From assembly GCF_001189965.1 (NCBI RefSeq), contig NZ_LFLU01000004.1, positions 307,577 to 371,576 of the forward strand: DNA of 64,000 nt, in the 5' to 3' direction. Below are positions 39,932-48,914 of this stretch, piece after piece. Each line of letters opens with the position of its first letter. Position 1 is the stretch's first letter. The stretch comes from Herbaspirillum rhizosphaerae (GTDB lineage: Bacteria; Pseudomonadota; Gammaproteobacteria; Burkholderiales; Burkholderiaceae_D). A program made the translations under genes and the position numbers. The notes beneath the pieces were generated by a model. The model saw only the letters and a program-made list of their open reading frames with translations. It had not been told where the DNA came from and made no database searches.

Positions 39932-41104
39932 TCAGGTCGCCATCGCCTTCAGGCTTTGCTCGATATCGGCAATCAGGTCTTCCACTGTTTCCAGACCGAT
40001 ATTGAAGCGGACCAATCCGCCCTGCTCCGTCCAGGTTTTACGCATGGTCTGCATGCGGTATGGCACGCACAGACTGTGTGCACCGCCCCAGCTGAAGCCG
40101 ATCTTGAACAAGCGCAGGCCGTCAACGAAGCGATCGATCTGCGCTTCGCTGAAACGCGGATCGAACGTCACCGAAAACAAACCGCCGGCGCCCGAAAAAT
40201 CGCGTTGCCAGATAGCGTGCCCCGGGCAATCCGGCAAGGCCGGGTGCAGCACCTTGCTGATTTCGGGACGCTGCTTGAGCCAGGCGGCAACCCGGCGCGC
40301 AGCAGCATCATGCGCGTCGAACCGCAGCCGCATGGAAGACAGGCTGCGCAACACCATATAGACGTCGTCCATGCCGACGCCGAAACCAAGCCGCATGTGC
40401 GCCAGCTCGATCTTGTGATTGATGTCATCGTCATTCGTGATGACAGCGCCCATAAGCACGTCCGAGCCGCCCGACTGGTATTTGGTCAGTGCCTGCATCA
40501 CGATATCGACGCCGTGCTCAAAGGCCGGGAAAGCAAGGCCGGCCGACCAGGTGTTGTCCAGCGCCACCGGCACGCCCTTCGCGTGCGCCGCCTTGCAGAT
40601 TGCCGGTACGTCGGAAACCTCCATCGACACCGACCCGGGCGCTTCCGTCCAGATCAGGCGGGTATTGTCCTGAATCAGATCGCCAATACCGGCGCCGATG
40701 AGCGGATCGTAGAACCGTGCCGTAATGCCGAAGTCGCGCTCCAGCCACTGAGCCTGGTCCTTGTTCGGACCGTAGACGTTGTCCGGCAGCAGGACGTCGT
40801 CGCCTGTCTTAAGGAGGGCAAAATTGACCAGAGAAATTGCCGCGAGACCGCTCGGAGCAACCCGGCAATGGCGACCTCCTTCGATCTCCGCCAGGCGCGC
40901 TTCCAGCGTGAACGTCGTCGGCGTGCCGTGCAGTCCGTAGGTGTAGCCGCTCTTCTCTTTCCAGTTGCGCGCGCGCATTGCGGCCACATTCGGGAAAAGC
41001 ACGGTCGACGCATGGTGAATACCGACCGGCAGCGCACCAAAATTATCGGGAGGAACGTAAGCGCTGTGCACCAGCGCCGTCTGCGGAGAGAGTTTGTCTG
41101 CCAC
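39932..41104 (-). CDS. metC: Cystathionine beta-lyase (MetC-type PLP enzyme)
   Basis: A 390-residue Cys/Met-metabolism PLP enzyme. Visible are YGLHGTPTTFTLEARLAE, the PLP-region GLAAISLVNFA, LDNTWSAG, the Schiff-base Lys in ALTKYQSGGSD, and the C-terminal SWGGAHSL typical of bacterial cystathionine beta-lyases. It cleaves cystathionine to homocysteine, pyruvate and ammonia; a gamma-lyase is possible. I chose the GTG at 41104 (AAGG 7 nt upstream). The longer in-frame reading to 41272 runs into the neighbouring gene. Confidence 0.85.
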   Translation of the reverse strand: MADKLSPQTALVHSAYVPPDNFGALPVGIHHASTVLFPNVAAMRARNWKEKSGYTYGLHGTPTTFTLEARLAEIEGGRHCRVAPSGLAAISLVNFALLKTGDDVLLPDNVYGPNKDQAQWLERDFGITARFYDPLIGAGIGDLIQDNTRLIWTEAPGSVSMEVSDVPAICKAAHAKGVPVALDNTWSAGLAFPAFEHGVDIVMQALTKYQSGGSDVLMGAVITNDDDINHKIELAHMRLGFGVGMDDVYMVLRSLSSMRLRFDAHDAAARRVAAWLKQRPEISKVLHPALPDCPGHAIWQRDFSGAGGLFSVTFDPRFSEAQIDRFVDGLRLFKIGFSWGGAHSLCVPYRMQTMRKTWTEQGGLVRFNIGLETVEDLIADIEQSLKAMAT

Positions 41105-41172
41105 GAATTTGCCTTGGATTGTTTTTTGACCGCTTTTTGATTTCTTGAGATCGCACCGCGATCGTACAAAAT

Positions 41173-41592
41173 TTATTGCACGCCGGCCTTCAGGGAAAAC
41201 GGTTTGGTGACCGAACCGTCCAGCGTTGACCAGGTTCCGCTCAACACGCCGTTCTTGAAACTGCCTTCCCATTGGCCCGAAACGTCTTTGCCGTTATGCG
41301 ATTCTTCCATCATCAAATCGTTCTGATCGACTTCGCCGGCCAGCAGGATTTGCGATCCCTGCCCAAAAATGAAGTACTGACCTTCCAGCCCGTCCTCGTC
41401 CACCTTGGGCCGCAGGCTGAGCTGAATCTTGTCGTCACCCAAAGTGCCGCGCAGCACAAGCGGCTTGCGGACGATATCCTGCAGACTTCCTGGCACCACA
41501 GCCACGGCCGCGCCCGGCTGTTGTGCAGCGGACAGTGCGGCGGAACTTAGCAAGACCAGCGGCAGCAATAACTTCAGCACGCCCAGCTTCAT
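41173..41592 (-). CDS. Small secreted protein, function unknown
   Basis: A 139-residue protein with a clear signal peptide ([24 protein letters not shown]). The mature part is rich in beta-forming, alternating residues: LVLRGTLGDDKIQLSLRP, the GLEGQYFIFG and SGQWEGSFKNGVLSGTW segments, which suggest a small beta barrel or YD-like repeats. No family is recognised. Its ATG overlaps the rimO stop by one base (TAATG), so translation is probably coupled to rimO. No catalytic residues evident. Confidence 0.75.
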   Translation of the reverse strand: MKLGVLKLLLPLVLLSSAALSAAQQPGAAVAVVPGSLQDIVRKPLVLRGTLGDDKIQLSLRPKVDEDGLEGQYFIFGQGSQILLAGEVDQNDLMMEESHNGKDVSGQWEGSFKNGVLSGTWSTLDGSVTKPFSLKAGVQ

Positions 41593-42965
41593 TACGCAGC
41601 AGCCCACAAATCGTGCGCATCGGCAGCCGTCACCACGACGTCGACAAATTCGCCGACCACGAGTTTTTTGTGCGGTTCGAAAGGCGGTTTGACATAGACG
41701 ACGCCGTCGATTTCCGGCGCGTCGGCGTAGGAGCGGCCAACGCCGCCATTGCGGTCGACTTCATCGATCAGCACGCGCAAAGTTTTACCGACCTTGGCTT
41801 GCAAACGCTTCTTGGAAATCTCTTCCTGCAATTGCATGACGCGCGCGCGGCGCTCTTCACGCACTTCTTCCGGAACCGGATTGTCGAGCAGATTGGCGGT
41901 TGCGCCTTCCACCGGCGAATAGGCAAAGCAGCCCAGTCGATCGATTTCCGCTTCTTTCAGGAAGTCGAGCAGGTATTCGAATTCTGCTTCCGTCTCGCCT
42001 GGAAAACCGGCGATGAAGGTCGAGCGGATCGTCAGGTCCGGGCACATCTTGCGCCAGGCCTGGATGCGCTCGATATTCTTTTCGCCGCTGGCCGGGCGCT
42101 TCATGCGCTTGAGCACATCGGGATGCGCGTGCTGCAGCGGCACATCCAGATACGGCAACACATGGCCCTGGGCCATGAACGGGATGATCTGGTCAACGTG
42201 CGGATAGGGATAAACGTAGTGCAGGCGGACCCATGCGCCGTACTGGCGCGCCAGTTCGCCGAGCGCTTCCACCAGTTGCGTCATGTGTGTCTTGACCGGC
42301 TTGCCGTTCCAGAAACCCATGCGGAATTTCACATCCACGCCGTAAGCGCTGGTGTCTTGCGAAATGACCAGCAATTCCCTGACGCCGGCCTTGAACAGGT
42401 TTTCAGCTTCCAGCATCACGTCGGCAATCGGACGCGACACCAGGTCGCCGCGCATGGACGGGATGATGCAGAAGCTGCAGCGATGATTGCAGCCTTCGGA
42501 AATCTTGAGATATGCAAAATGCTTGGGCGTCAGCTTGACGCCCTGGGCCGGCACCAGGTCGAGGAACGGCGCATGCGGCTTGGGCAGATGCTTGTGCACC
42601 GCCTGCATGACTTCACCGACGGCGTGCGGGCCGGTAACTTCGAGCACTTTGGGATGAATCTTCTGGATCAGATCGTCGCCATCGCCGTCTTTCTTGGCGC
42701 CCAGGCAACCGGTCACGATGACTCTGCCGTTTTCGCTCAGTGCTTCGCCGATGGCGTCGAGCGACTCCTGCACCGCGGCATCGATGAAGCCGCAGGTATT
42801 GACGATGACCAGATCCGCGCCGTCATAGGACTTGGCGGTATCGTAGCCTTCGGCGCGCAATTGCGTCAGGATTTGTTCGGAGTCCACCAGGGCTTTGGGA
42901 CAACCGAGCGAAACGAAGCCGACCTTGGGGGCAACCGGGGGTACGACGGAAGAAACATTGGACAT
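41592..42965 (-). CDS. rimO: Ribosomal protein S12 methylthiotransferase RimO
   Basis: A 457-residue radical-SAM methylthiotransferase. It has the N-terminal UPF0004 domain with cluster cysteines ([27 protein letters not shown]), the radical-SAM motif [15 protein letters not shown] and a C-terminal TRAM domain. The [10 protein letters not shown] form is typical of RimO rather than MiaB. It adds a methylthio group to Asp88 (E. coli numbering) of ribosomal protein S12. It follows phaR on the same strand. Confidence 0.94.
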   Translation of the reverse strand: MSNVSSVVPPVAPKVGFVSLGCPKALVDSEQILTQLRAEGYDTAKSYDGADLVIVNTCGFIDAAVQESLDAIGEALSENGRVIVTGCLGAKKDGDGDDLIQKIHPKVLEVTGPHAVGEVMQAVHKHLPKPHAPFLDLVPAQGVKLTPKHFAYLKISEGCNHRCSFCIIPSMRGDLVSRPIADVMLEAENLFKAGVRELLVISQDTSAYGVDVKFRMGFWNGKPVKTHMTQLVEALGELARQYGAWVRLHYVYPYPHVDQIIPFMAQGHVLPYLDVPLQHAHPDVLKRMKRPASGEKNIERIQAWRKMCPDLTIRSTFIAGFPGETEAEFEYLLDFLKEAEIDRLGCFAYSPVEGATANLLDNPVPEEVREERRARVMQLQEEISKKRLQAKVGKTLRVLIDEVDRNGGVGRSYADAPEIDGVVYVKPPFEPHKKLVVGEFVDVVVTAADAHDLWAAA

Positions 42966-43063
42966 GATAGACGGGCGTAAAAGCGAGATTCAGACGAAGT
43001 CGCTATTGTACCCTTGGATAGGCAGACCGACCGTAAAACGGCCCGTCCGCCTTGACAGAATGT

Positions 43064-43621
43064 CTACTTCTTGCCTGGATCGGCTGGAACGAAGGGGAAT
43101 GTGCCAAACATATTCTTGGTCTGGCTTTGCATCTGTTCCTGCATCTGGATGAACAGGCTCTTGCTCTGCTCGATGTAGTTGCTCATCATGCCTTGCATCA
43201 TCGGGCCCTGCACATTCATGAACTGGGTCCACATTTCAGGGCTGAAGGGCTTGCCTTCGTAGAAACCTTTGGAGTTTTCCGCCAGCTTGTTCTGAATGTC
43301 GATAAACGCCTGGATGTTTTTCTCCAGGTACGACCCCATCATGCCTTGCATGGCATGGCCGTAGTAACGAATGATTTGCGACAGCGCCGCACTGGAGAAC
43401 ATGGGCGCGCCATGCGACTCCTCTTCCAGGATGATCTGCAGCAAAATGCTGCGCGTCAGATCGTCACCGTTCTTGGCGTCGACGACAGCGAACTCCTCGT
43501 TGTCGAGGACCAGTTGCTTCACGTCGGTCAAGGTAATGTAAGAACTTGTTTGTGTATCGTACAGGCGGCGATTAGGATATTTTTTAATTAAACGCTCTGC
43601 AGAGTTTTTTGCACTTGTCAT
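43064..43621 (-). CDS. phaR: PHA synthesis repressor PhaR
   Basis: A 185-residue PhaR. The N-terminal DNA/PHB-binding domain (ERLIKKYPNRRLYDTQTSSYITL) and PhaR C-domain are both typical, with a Met/Gln-rich C-terminal tail. It represses phasin and its own expression until PHA granules titrate it. The ATG at 43621 (MTSAKNS) is chosen over an upstream in-frame start at 43723 because the conserved domain begins there. It has its own promoter candidate upstream, and sits after phaB. Confidence 0.92.
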   Translation of the reverse strand: MTSAKNSAERLIKKYPNRRLYDTQTSSYITLTDVKQLVLDNEEFAVVDAKNGDDLTRSILLQIILEEESHGAPMFSSAALSQIIRYYGHAMQGMMGSYLEKNIQAFIDIQNKLAENSKGFYEGKPFSPEMWTQFMNVQGPMMQGMMSNYIEQSKSLFIQMQEQMQSQTKNMFGTFPFVPADPGKK

Positions 43622-43696
43622 CTGAAATTCCAGTCTGTTTTCAGCTATTAAGCGGGATCGTATTATTGTGTTGATGTCGACCCGCCGGTGTACCGC

Positions 43697-43741
43697 ATTA
43701 TAGGCGGGAAACTGCGAACACATACAAGTACGCAGTTTCCC
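43697..43741 (-). promoter_or_regulatory. phaR promoter candidate overlapped by an inverted repeat
   Basis: On the minus strand TTGTAT, a 19-bp spacer and a perfect TATAAT (43697-43702) lie about 75 nt upstream of the phaR ATG. An 11-bp inverted repeat GGGAAACTGCG/CGCAGTTTCCC (43706-43716 and 43731-43741) flanks the -35. Its CTGC/GCAG halves resemble the reported PhaR sites, so PhaR autorepression is inferred. It could also act as the phaB terminator hairpin. Confidence 0.5.
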
Positions 43742-43794
43742 TTAAACCTGTCCCAAAAAGAACGGCGAATTGAAGCATCCGCCGTCCGGACAAC

Positions 43795-44535
43795 TTAACC
43801 CATATGCAAACCGCCGTTCAGCGAAAAGTCGGAACCGGTGGCATAGCCACCTTCCTGCGACGCAATCCAGGCCACGATCGAGGCGATTTCTTCCGGCTCG
43901 GCCAGGCGCTTGACCGGAATCCCCGCCACGATTTTCTCCAGGACTTCAGGACGGATGGCGCGCACCATATCGGTACCGACATAGCCAGGCGACACGGTGT
44001 TGACCGTCACTCCCTTGGTGGCGACTTCCTGCGCCAGCGCCATGGTGAAGCCATGGATGCCGGCCTTGGCCGTGGAATAGTTGGTTTGCCCGAACTGGCC
44101 TTTCTGGCCGTTGACGGACGAGATGTTGATGATGCGTCCCCAACCGCGATCGACCATGCCTTCGATGACCTGTTTGGTCACGTTGAAGAGCGAGTTCAGG
44201 TTGGTGTCGATGACGGCGTCCCAGTCGGACTTGGTCATCTTGCGGAACTGGCCGTCACGTGTAATGCCGGCGTTGTTGACCAGGATGTCGATCTCGCCGA
44301 TTTCGGCGCGGACCTTCTCAAACGCCGCCTTGGTCGATTCCCAGTCGGCGACGTTGCCTTCGGATGCGTGAATGTCAAAACCTTGCTCGCGCATGGAGGC
44401 CAGCCATTTTTCCTTGCGGGTCGAGTTGGGACCGCAACCGGCCACCACTGTATAACCGTCTTTGCAAAGACGCGCACAAATTGGGGTACCGATACCTCCC
44501 ATGCCGCCTGTCACATATGCGATTCGCTTAACCAT
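43795..44535 (-). CDS. phaB: Acetoacetyl-CoA reductase PhaB
   Basis: A 246-residue short-chain dehydrogenase. It has the NADP-binding motif VTGGMGGIGTPI, NNAGITRDG and the catalytic Ser in ISSVNGQKG, with the Tyr-Lys pair in NYSTAKAG. It reduces acetoacetyl-CoA to (R)-3-hydroxybutyryl-CoA for PHB synthesis. The ATG at 44535 has a perfect AGGAGG; the in-frame extension to 44586 is unlikely. It lies between phaC and phaR. No phaA thiolase is present in this window. Confidence 0.95.
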   Translation of the reverse strand: MVKRIAYVTGGMGGIGTPICARLCKDGYTVVAGCGPNSTRKEKWLASMREQGFDIHASEGNVADWESTKAAFEKVRAEIGEIDILVNNAGITRDGQFRKMTKSDWDAVIDTNLNSLFNVTKQVIEGMVDRGWGRIINISSVNGQKGQFGQTNYSTAKAGIHGFTMALAQEVATKGVTVNTVSPGYVGTDMVRAIRPEVLEKIVAGIPVKRLAEPEEIASIVAWIASQEGGYATGSDFSLNGGLHMG

Positions 44536-44673
44536 GTCCTGCCTCCTAATTTGTGTCGGGTGGATAACTTCAGAAGATGACGACAATCTGCTATTTCGCG
44601 TTTTCGCTTGCTTCGCTCATGCAGTCGTCTTTATGAAACCGCATCTTCGTTATTGCTGAACTTTCAGGGCTTT

Positions 44674-46419
44674 TTATTCGGATCTGACTTTGACGTACCT
44701 CCCTGGAGCCGGTTCAATCACTTTGTACTTTGCATTGCCTGCATTTTTCGGTGCAGCAATTTGTTTGCCCGCATGCTTGGCGAGGAAGGCCGACCACTCC
44801 GTCCACCAACTGCCGGGATGTTCTTTGGCGCCGGCGAACCAAGCCTCGGGATCGGCGCCGATTTTGTCGTTGGTCCAATAGCTGCGCTTGTTCTTCGACG
44901 GCGGATTGATCACGCCGGCAATGTGGCCGGAAGCGCCCAGCACGAAACGGTTATTGGCCGGCTTTTTGGAATTCAGGATCGCCGTCGATGCATAGGCCGA
45001 TGCCCATGGCACGATGTGATCTTCGCGCGAGGCGTAAATGAACGACGGCACGTTGAGCTTGTAGAGGTCGATTTTCTCGCCGGCGATAGTCAGCTTGCCC
45101 GGATCCTTGAGCGCGTTCTCAAGATACATGTGGCGCAGGTAGTAGCAGAACATCGGTCCCGGCAAATTGGTGCTGTCGGCGTTCCAGTACAGCAGGTCGA
45201 AGGCTTGCGGCGCCTCGCCCTTGAGGTAATTCGACTCGACGTAATTCCACAGCAAGTCGTTAGGACGCAGGCTGGAAAACGCCGTCGCGAAATCGCGTCC
45301 GGACATCAGGCCGCTCGTCCCGATCATTTGCTCGCGCATCTGGATCTGGACGTCGTCGATATAGACGTCGATCGCGCCGGTATCCAGGAAATTGAGGAAG
45401 GCCGTCAGCAAGGTCAGGCTCGCGACCGGCTCTTCGCCCCGCGCGGCAAGCACTGCCAGCGCGCAGGAGAGAATGGTGCCGCCGACGCAAAAGCCCAGCG
45501 CATTGATCTGTTCCTGGCCGGAGATTTCCTGCGCCACATGAATCGCACGCACCACGGCGTCGTCGACGTACTGGTCCCAGGTGGTGGTTTCCAGCGAAGC
45601 ATCTGCATTGCGCCACGAAACGAGGAAGACGGTATTGCCCTGCTCCACCGCGTAACGCACCAGCGAATTTTGCGGCTGCAGGTCGAGGATGTAAAACTTG
45701 TTGATGCAAGGCGGCACGATCAGCAAGGGACGCGCATGCACCGTTTTGGTCAGCGGTTTGTATTGGATGAGCTGGAACAGCGCATTCTCAAACACCACCG
45801 AACCTTCGGTCGTCGCCACGTCCTTGCCGACTTCGAAAGCGGTTTCATCGGTCTGGGATACGCGGCCTTTCTGCAAATCGGCAAACAATTGCGCAATACC
45901 GCGCGTCAGGCTTTCACCCTTGGTGTCGATGATCTTTTGCTGCGCTTCCGGATTGGTTGCCAGGAAGTTTGCCGGCGACAGCGCATCGATCATTTGCTGC
46001 ACTGCAAAACGCAATTTCTGCTTGACCTTGTCCGTCGACTGCACCGCATCGACCAGCGACGTCAGAAAGCGCGCATTGAGCTGGTAAGCGGCGGCCTGAA
46101 ACGCGAAGAAGGGATTCGATTGCCACGCCGGAGCAGACATGCGCCGGTCGGAGATGGAAGGTACTTTGGAGCTCATGACCGTCTGCCACAGACCGGCAAA
46201 CTGATCGGCATAATCCTGCTGCAAGCGAAGGAGGTCGGCGGGATCGAGCGTGGCGCCGAGATCGCTCAACTTGGCCTGTATCGACTGCACATCGAGCTGC
46301 CCCGCCGGCATTGCGGGTATTGCCAGCATCGGCCACGATTGCCACATCTTGGGATCAGACAACTGATTTAGCCACGCTGAAAAGACGGGAGGGACATTCT
46401 GCGCGTTATGCTTATTCAT
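44674..46419 (-). CDS. phaC: Class I polyhydroxyalkanoate synthase PhaC
   Basis: A 581-residue class I PHA synthase. The N-terminal domain is followed by the alpha/beta-hydrolase core with the lipase-box-like GFCVGG (catalytic Cys311), VPPCINKFYILDL, and the later Asp/His region including ASREDHIVPW. The C-terminus is PAPGRYVKVRSE. It polymerises (R)-3-hydroxyacyl-CoA at the granule surface, using the product of PhaB. Length matches C. necator PhaC (589). It is divergent from the small membrane-protein gene at 46486. Confidence 0.96.
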   Translation of the reverse strand: MNKHNAQNVPPVFSAWLNQLSDPKMWQSWPMLAIPAMPAGQLDVQSIQAKLSDLGATLDPADLLRLQQDYADQFAGLWQTVMSSKVPSISDRRMSAPAWQSNPFFAFQAAAYQLNARFLTSLVDAVQSTDKVKQKLRFAVQQMIDALSPANFLATNPEAQQKIIDTKGESLTRGIAQLFADLQKGRVSQTDETAFEVGKDVATTEGSVVFENALFQLIQYKPLTKTVHARPLLIVPPCINKFYILDLQPQNSLVRYAVEQGNTVFLVSWRNADASLETTTWDQYVDDAVVRAIHVAQEISGQEQINALGFCVGGTILSCALAVLAARGEEPVASLTLLTAFLNFLDTGAIDVYIDDVQIQMREQMIGTSGLMSGRDFATAFSSLRPNDLLWNYVESNYLKGEAPQAFDLLYWNADSTNLPGPMFCYYLRHMYLENALKDPGKLTIAGEKIDLYKLNVPSFIYASREDHIVPWASAYASTAILNSKKPANNRFVLGASGHIAGVINPPSKNKRSYWTNDKIGADPEAWFAGAKEHPGSWWTEWSAFLAKHAGKQIAAPKNAGNAKYKVIEPAPGRYVKVRSE

Positions 46420-46485
46420 GCTCGCTTCTACAATTTTCGCGTATTGTTACGGTTTGTCGCTCAGTCTGAAAAGCCAGAAACCACA

Positions 46486-46731
46486 ATGTACATCGTCGCA
46501 ATCGCTTGGTTATATGTCGTCTTCATGATGTCGATTACCGAACAGTCCGCCATTGCTGGAATCATGACGTTTTTCCTGTACGGCGTATTTCCTTTGACAA
46601 TTGTTTTATACCTGATGGGTACACCGCAACGCAAGCGGAATCGTCAAATGAAGGAAAAATTGAAAGCCGCGCAAGACGCAGGATCAGGGCCGGTCGGCGA
46701 GGTGGAGACCGCGAACAAAAGCGAGTCCTGA
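46486..46731 (+). CDS. Small membrane protein, function unknown
   Basis: An 81-residue protein with two hydrophobic spans (MYIVAIAWLYVVFMM; AGIMTFFLYGVFPLTIVLYLMG) and a charged, Lys/Glu-rich cytoplasmic-looking tail. No family recognised with confidence. The ATG at 46486 has no clear ribosome binding site; the in-frame upstream ATG at 46408 lies next to the phaC start and is less likely. It is divergent from phaC. Confidence 0.65.
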   Translation: MYIVAIAWLYVVFMMSITEQSAIAGIMTFFLYGVFPLTIVLYLMGTPQRKRNRQMKEKLKAAQDAGSGPVGEVETANKSES

Positions 46732-46876
46732 ATCGCAAATGGAATCAGGCCTGAAGGCTTGCGAGAATTGCATGGCGGCGAGAAACCGCCAATAGAAGAG
46801 TTTCGAAATTTCTGTCTGATGTCTGCCGATGCGCTTGCTCAAGCGCTCACTCCACAGAGCCGGACAATGCACGTTG

Positions 46877-47107
46877 CTACTCGGCGAGCGCATCAAGACA
46901 GTGAAAAAACTGGACCTGCAGCGCCTCGCTGACGGCCGTGCCGCGCCAGGACGGCGCGACATATACAACTGAAATGGCCAAGTAGTTTCCAAGAAATTCG
47001 GCAGCAAGTCCGGCCACGACTTCGCTGCCGTATCTGGCGTAAATCCGCATTCCATCGCTCCGCTGTTCGACATCGAATTGCAAGTCGCCCTGCAGCGATT
47101 GCGGCAT
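46877..47107 (-). CDS. Short ORF, possible GNAT-like fragment
   Basis: A 76-residue reading frame beginning MPQSLQGDLQFDVE, 5 nt after the TauE-like gene stop. The segment VYVAPSWRGTAVSEAL resembles GNAT acetyltransferase motif A (VxPxxRGxGxxxxL), but the rest of a GNAT domain is absent. It may be a small gene, a fragment of an acetyltransferase, or noise. Longer readings in the same frame overlap the permease gene and are shadows. Confidence 0.35.
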   Translation of the reverse strand: MPQSLQGDLQFDVEQRSDGMRIYARYGSEVVAGLAAEFLGNYLAISVVYVAPSWRGTAVSEALQVQFFHCLDALAE

Positions 47108-47112
47108 CGCGT

Positions 47113-47880
47113 TCACCGCCAGAGATGAGACGTCAGATGCAGACCCAGCAGCAGCAAGCCGATGAAAAAGCAGCGGCGAAACAGCACGGCCGAAATCTTC
47201 CCTCTCAGCCACTGGCCGATGAACATGCCGCCCAGGGCCGGGATCAACGCCATCAGCGATACCGCCGCGCCCGTCATCTGCAGCGCCCCGCCCTGCGCCA
47301 GACCGGCGGCCATGGCGATGGTGGATATAGTGAACGACAAGCCGAGCGCCTGGATCAGTTCGTCCTTCTCCAGGTTCAGCGCCTGCAGATACGGCACCGC
47401 CGGGATAACGAAGACCGCCGTCGCCGCGGTCACCAATCCGGTTGCCAGACCGATGACGGGAGACAGCCATTTTTCCGTCCTGGCCGACACCGAGAATTTG
47501 ACTGCCGCCAGTCCCAATACGGCATACACAATCAAGGCAGCGCCCAAGGCTGCGGTTGCCTGCCCGCTGTCGTCGCCGCTCATCCAGCGCGCCCCCAGCA
47601 AGGTCCCGGCAACGATACCGATCAGCATCAGCCAAAGCCGGCGCAGCAGCCAGACGAAGCGCCCTCCCGCCAGCAACTGCCAGACGTTGGTGACCAGCGA
47701 CGGCACGATCAGCAACGCCGCCGCCTGCAGCGGCGGCATGAACAGTCCCAGCAGACCGACGGCAACGGTCGGCAGGCCGAGACCGACGACGCCTTTGACA
47801 AAACCCGCCAGCAAAAAAATGGCAGCCACAGCAGACAGCAGCGCCACATGCGCAGCATCAAAAGACAGCGTTGTTTGCAT
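47113..47880 (-). CDS. TauE/SafE-family membrane permease (sulfite/anion exporter-like)
   Basis: A 255-residue protein with about eight hydrophobic spans and the TauE/SafE pattern: AIFLLAGFVKGVVGLGLPTVAVGLL near the N-terminus and a related half-repeat (GLATGLVTAATAVFVIPAVPYLQAL). Members move sulfoacetate, sulfite or other organosulfur anions; the substrate here is not evident. The ATG at 47880 has GGAGG upstream; the longer reading to 48078 is unlikely. It is divergent from the LysR-type gene. Confidence 0.82.
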   Translation of the reverse strand: MQTTLSFDAAHVALLSAVAAIFLLAGFVKGVVGLGLPTVAVGLLGLFMPPLQAAALLIVPSLVTNVWQLLAGGRFVWLLRRLWLMLIGIVAGTLLGARWMSGDDSGQATAALGAALIVYAVLGLAAVKFSVSARTEKWLSPVIGLATGLVTAATAVFVIPAVPYLQALNLEKDELIQALGLSFTISTIAMAAGLAQGGALQMTGAAVSLMALIPALGGMFIGQWLRGKISAVLFRRCFFIGLLLLGLHLTSHLWR

Positions 47881-48010
47881 CGTTCCTCCACTCAAGATGA
47901 GGCAAGTCTGCCAGCTATCGTCACGGTAGAAAATCTGGAATACACTGAGCCAGCCTTCGGCTATGCCTGAGGCTGATGCGTCATCCCCATTTACCCGGAT
48001 AACAAACCCG

Positions 48011-48904
48011 ATGAGCACTCGCCTCGACCTGAACGATCTGCGCCTCTTCCTGCATATCGCCGAAACCGGCAGCATCACCGCCGGCGCCGAGCGATCTCAT
48101 CTGGCGCTGGCCTCAGCGAGCGCGCGTATCCGCGGCATGGAAGATGCGCTCGGCGTCGCGCTCCTGACGCGCGAACGGCGCGGCGTGCATCTGACCGATG
48201 CCGGCCGCGCCTTGCTGCACCATGCGCGCGCAGTGCTGCAGCAAATGGACCGGATGCGCGACGAACTCAGCGAGTACGCGCACGGCCTCAAAGGCCATAT
48301 CCGCCTGCTGGGCAACACCGCATCCATCACCGAATTTCTGCCCGACGCGCTGGGCGCTTTCCTGGCGCACAATCCTTACATCGACATCGATCTGGAAGAA
48401 CGGCCCAGCCACGAAATCGTACAGGCGATCATTGACGGCATCGCCGACATCGGCATCGTTGCCGATTCCGTCGATACCGGACATTTGCACACCCTGCCGT
48501 TTCGCGAAGATCACCTGATGGCGGTGATGCCGCGCAAACATCCGCTCGCACGCCGCAAGCAACTGGCGTTTGCAGACATCGTCGAGGAGAATTTTATCGG
48601 CCTGAGCGGCGGCAGCGCTTTGCAGGAGCACCTTTCGGGGCATGCGATCCGCGCCGGCAAGCGACTGCAATACCGTGTGCGGCTACGCAGCTTCGACGGC
48701 ATCTGCCGTATGGTGGAGCGTGAGGTTGGGATCGGCATTCTTCCCGCCACGGCGGCATTGCGCTGCCAGAAGACGATGGCGATCAAGTGCATCCCGCTGA
48801 GCGATGCCTGGGCAAAACGGCAATTATTGATTTGCGTCAGAAGCGAACCGGAATTGCCGGGTCACACCCGGCAACTGCTGGAACAATTGCAGCAGCAGGC
48901 TTGA
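48011..48904 (+). CDS. LysR-family transcriptional regulator
   Basis: A 297-residue LTTR. The N-terminal winged helix-turn-helix is clear (LRLFLHIAETGSITAGAERSHLALASASARIRGME, split across the helix), followed by LTDAGRALLHHA and a periplasmic-binding-like effector domain from about residue 90. The ATG at 48011 begins MSTRLDLNDL; an earlier in-frame ATG at 47963 is unlikely. It is divergent from the TauE-type permease and probably regulates it (inference from layout). Confidence 0.88.
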   Translation: MSTRLDLNDLRLFLHIAETGSITAGAERSHLALASASARIRGMEDALGVALLTRERRGVHLTDAGRALLHHARAVLQQMDRMRDELSEYAHGLKGHIRLLGNTASITEFLPDALGAFLAHNPYIDIDLEERPSHEIVQAIIDGIADIGIVADSVDTGHLHTLPFREDHLMAVMPRKHPLARRKQLAFADIVEENFIGLSGGSALQEHLSGHAIRAGKRLQYRVRLRSFDGICRMVEREVGIGILPATAALRCQKTMAIKCIPLSDAWAKRQLLICVRSEPELPGHTRQLLEQLQQQA

Positions 48905-48914
48905 ACCTGAACGG

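Noticed and set aside
46684..47073. A minus-strand frame of about 129 residues below the TauE-type permease gene
   Set aside because: No recognisable domain and it overlaps the alternative small frame at 46877-47107; nothing supports translation.
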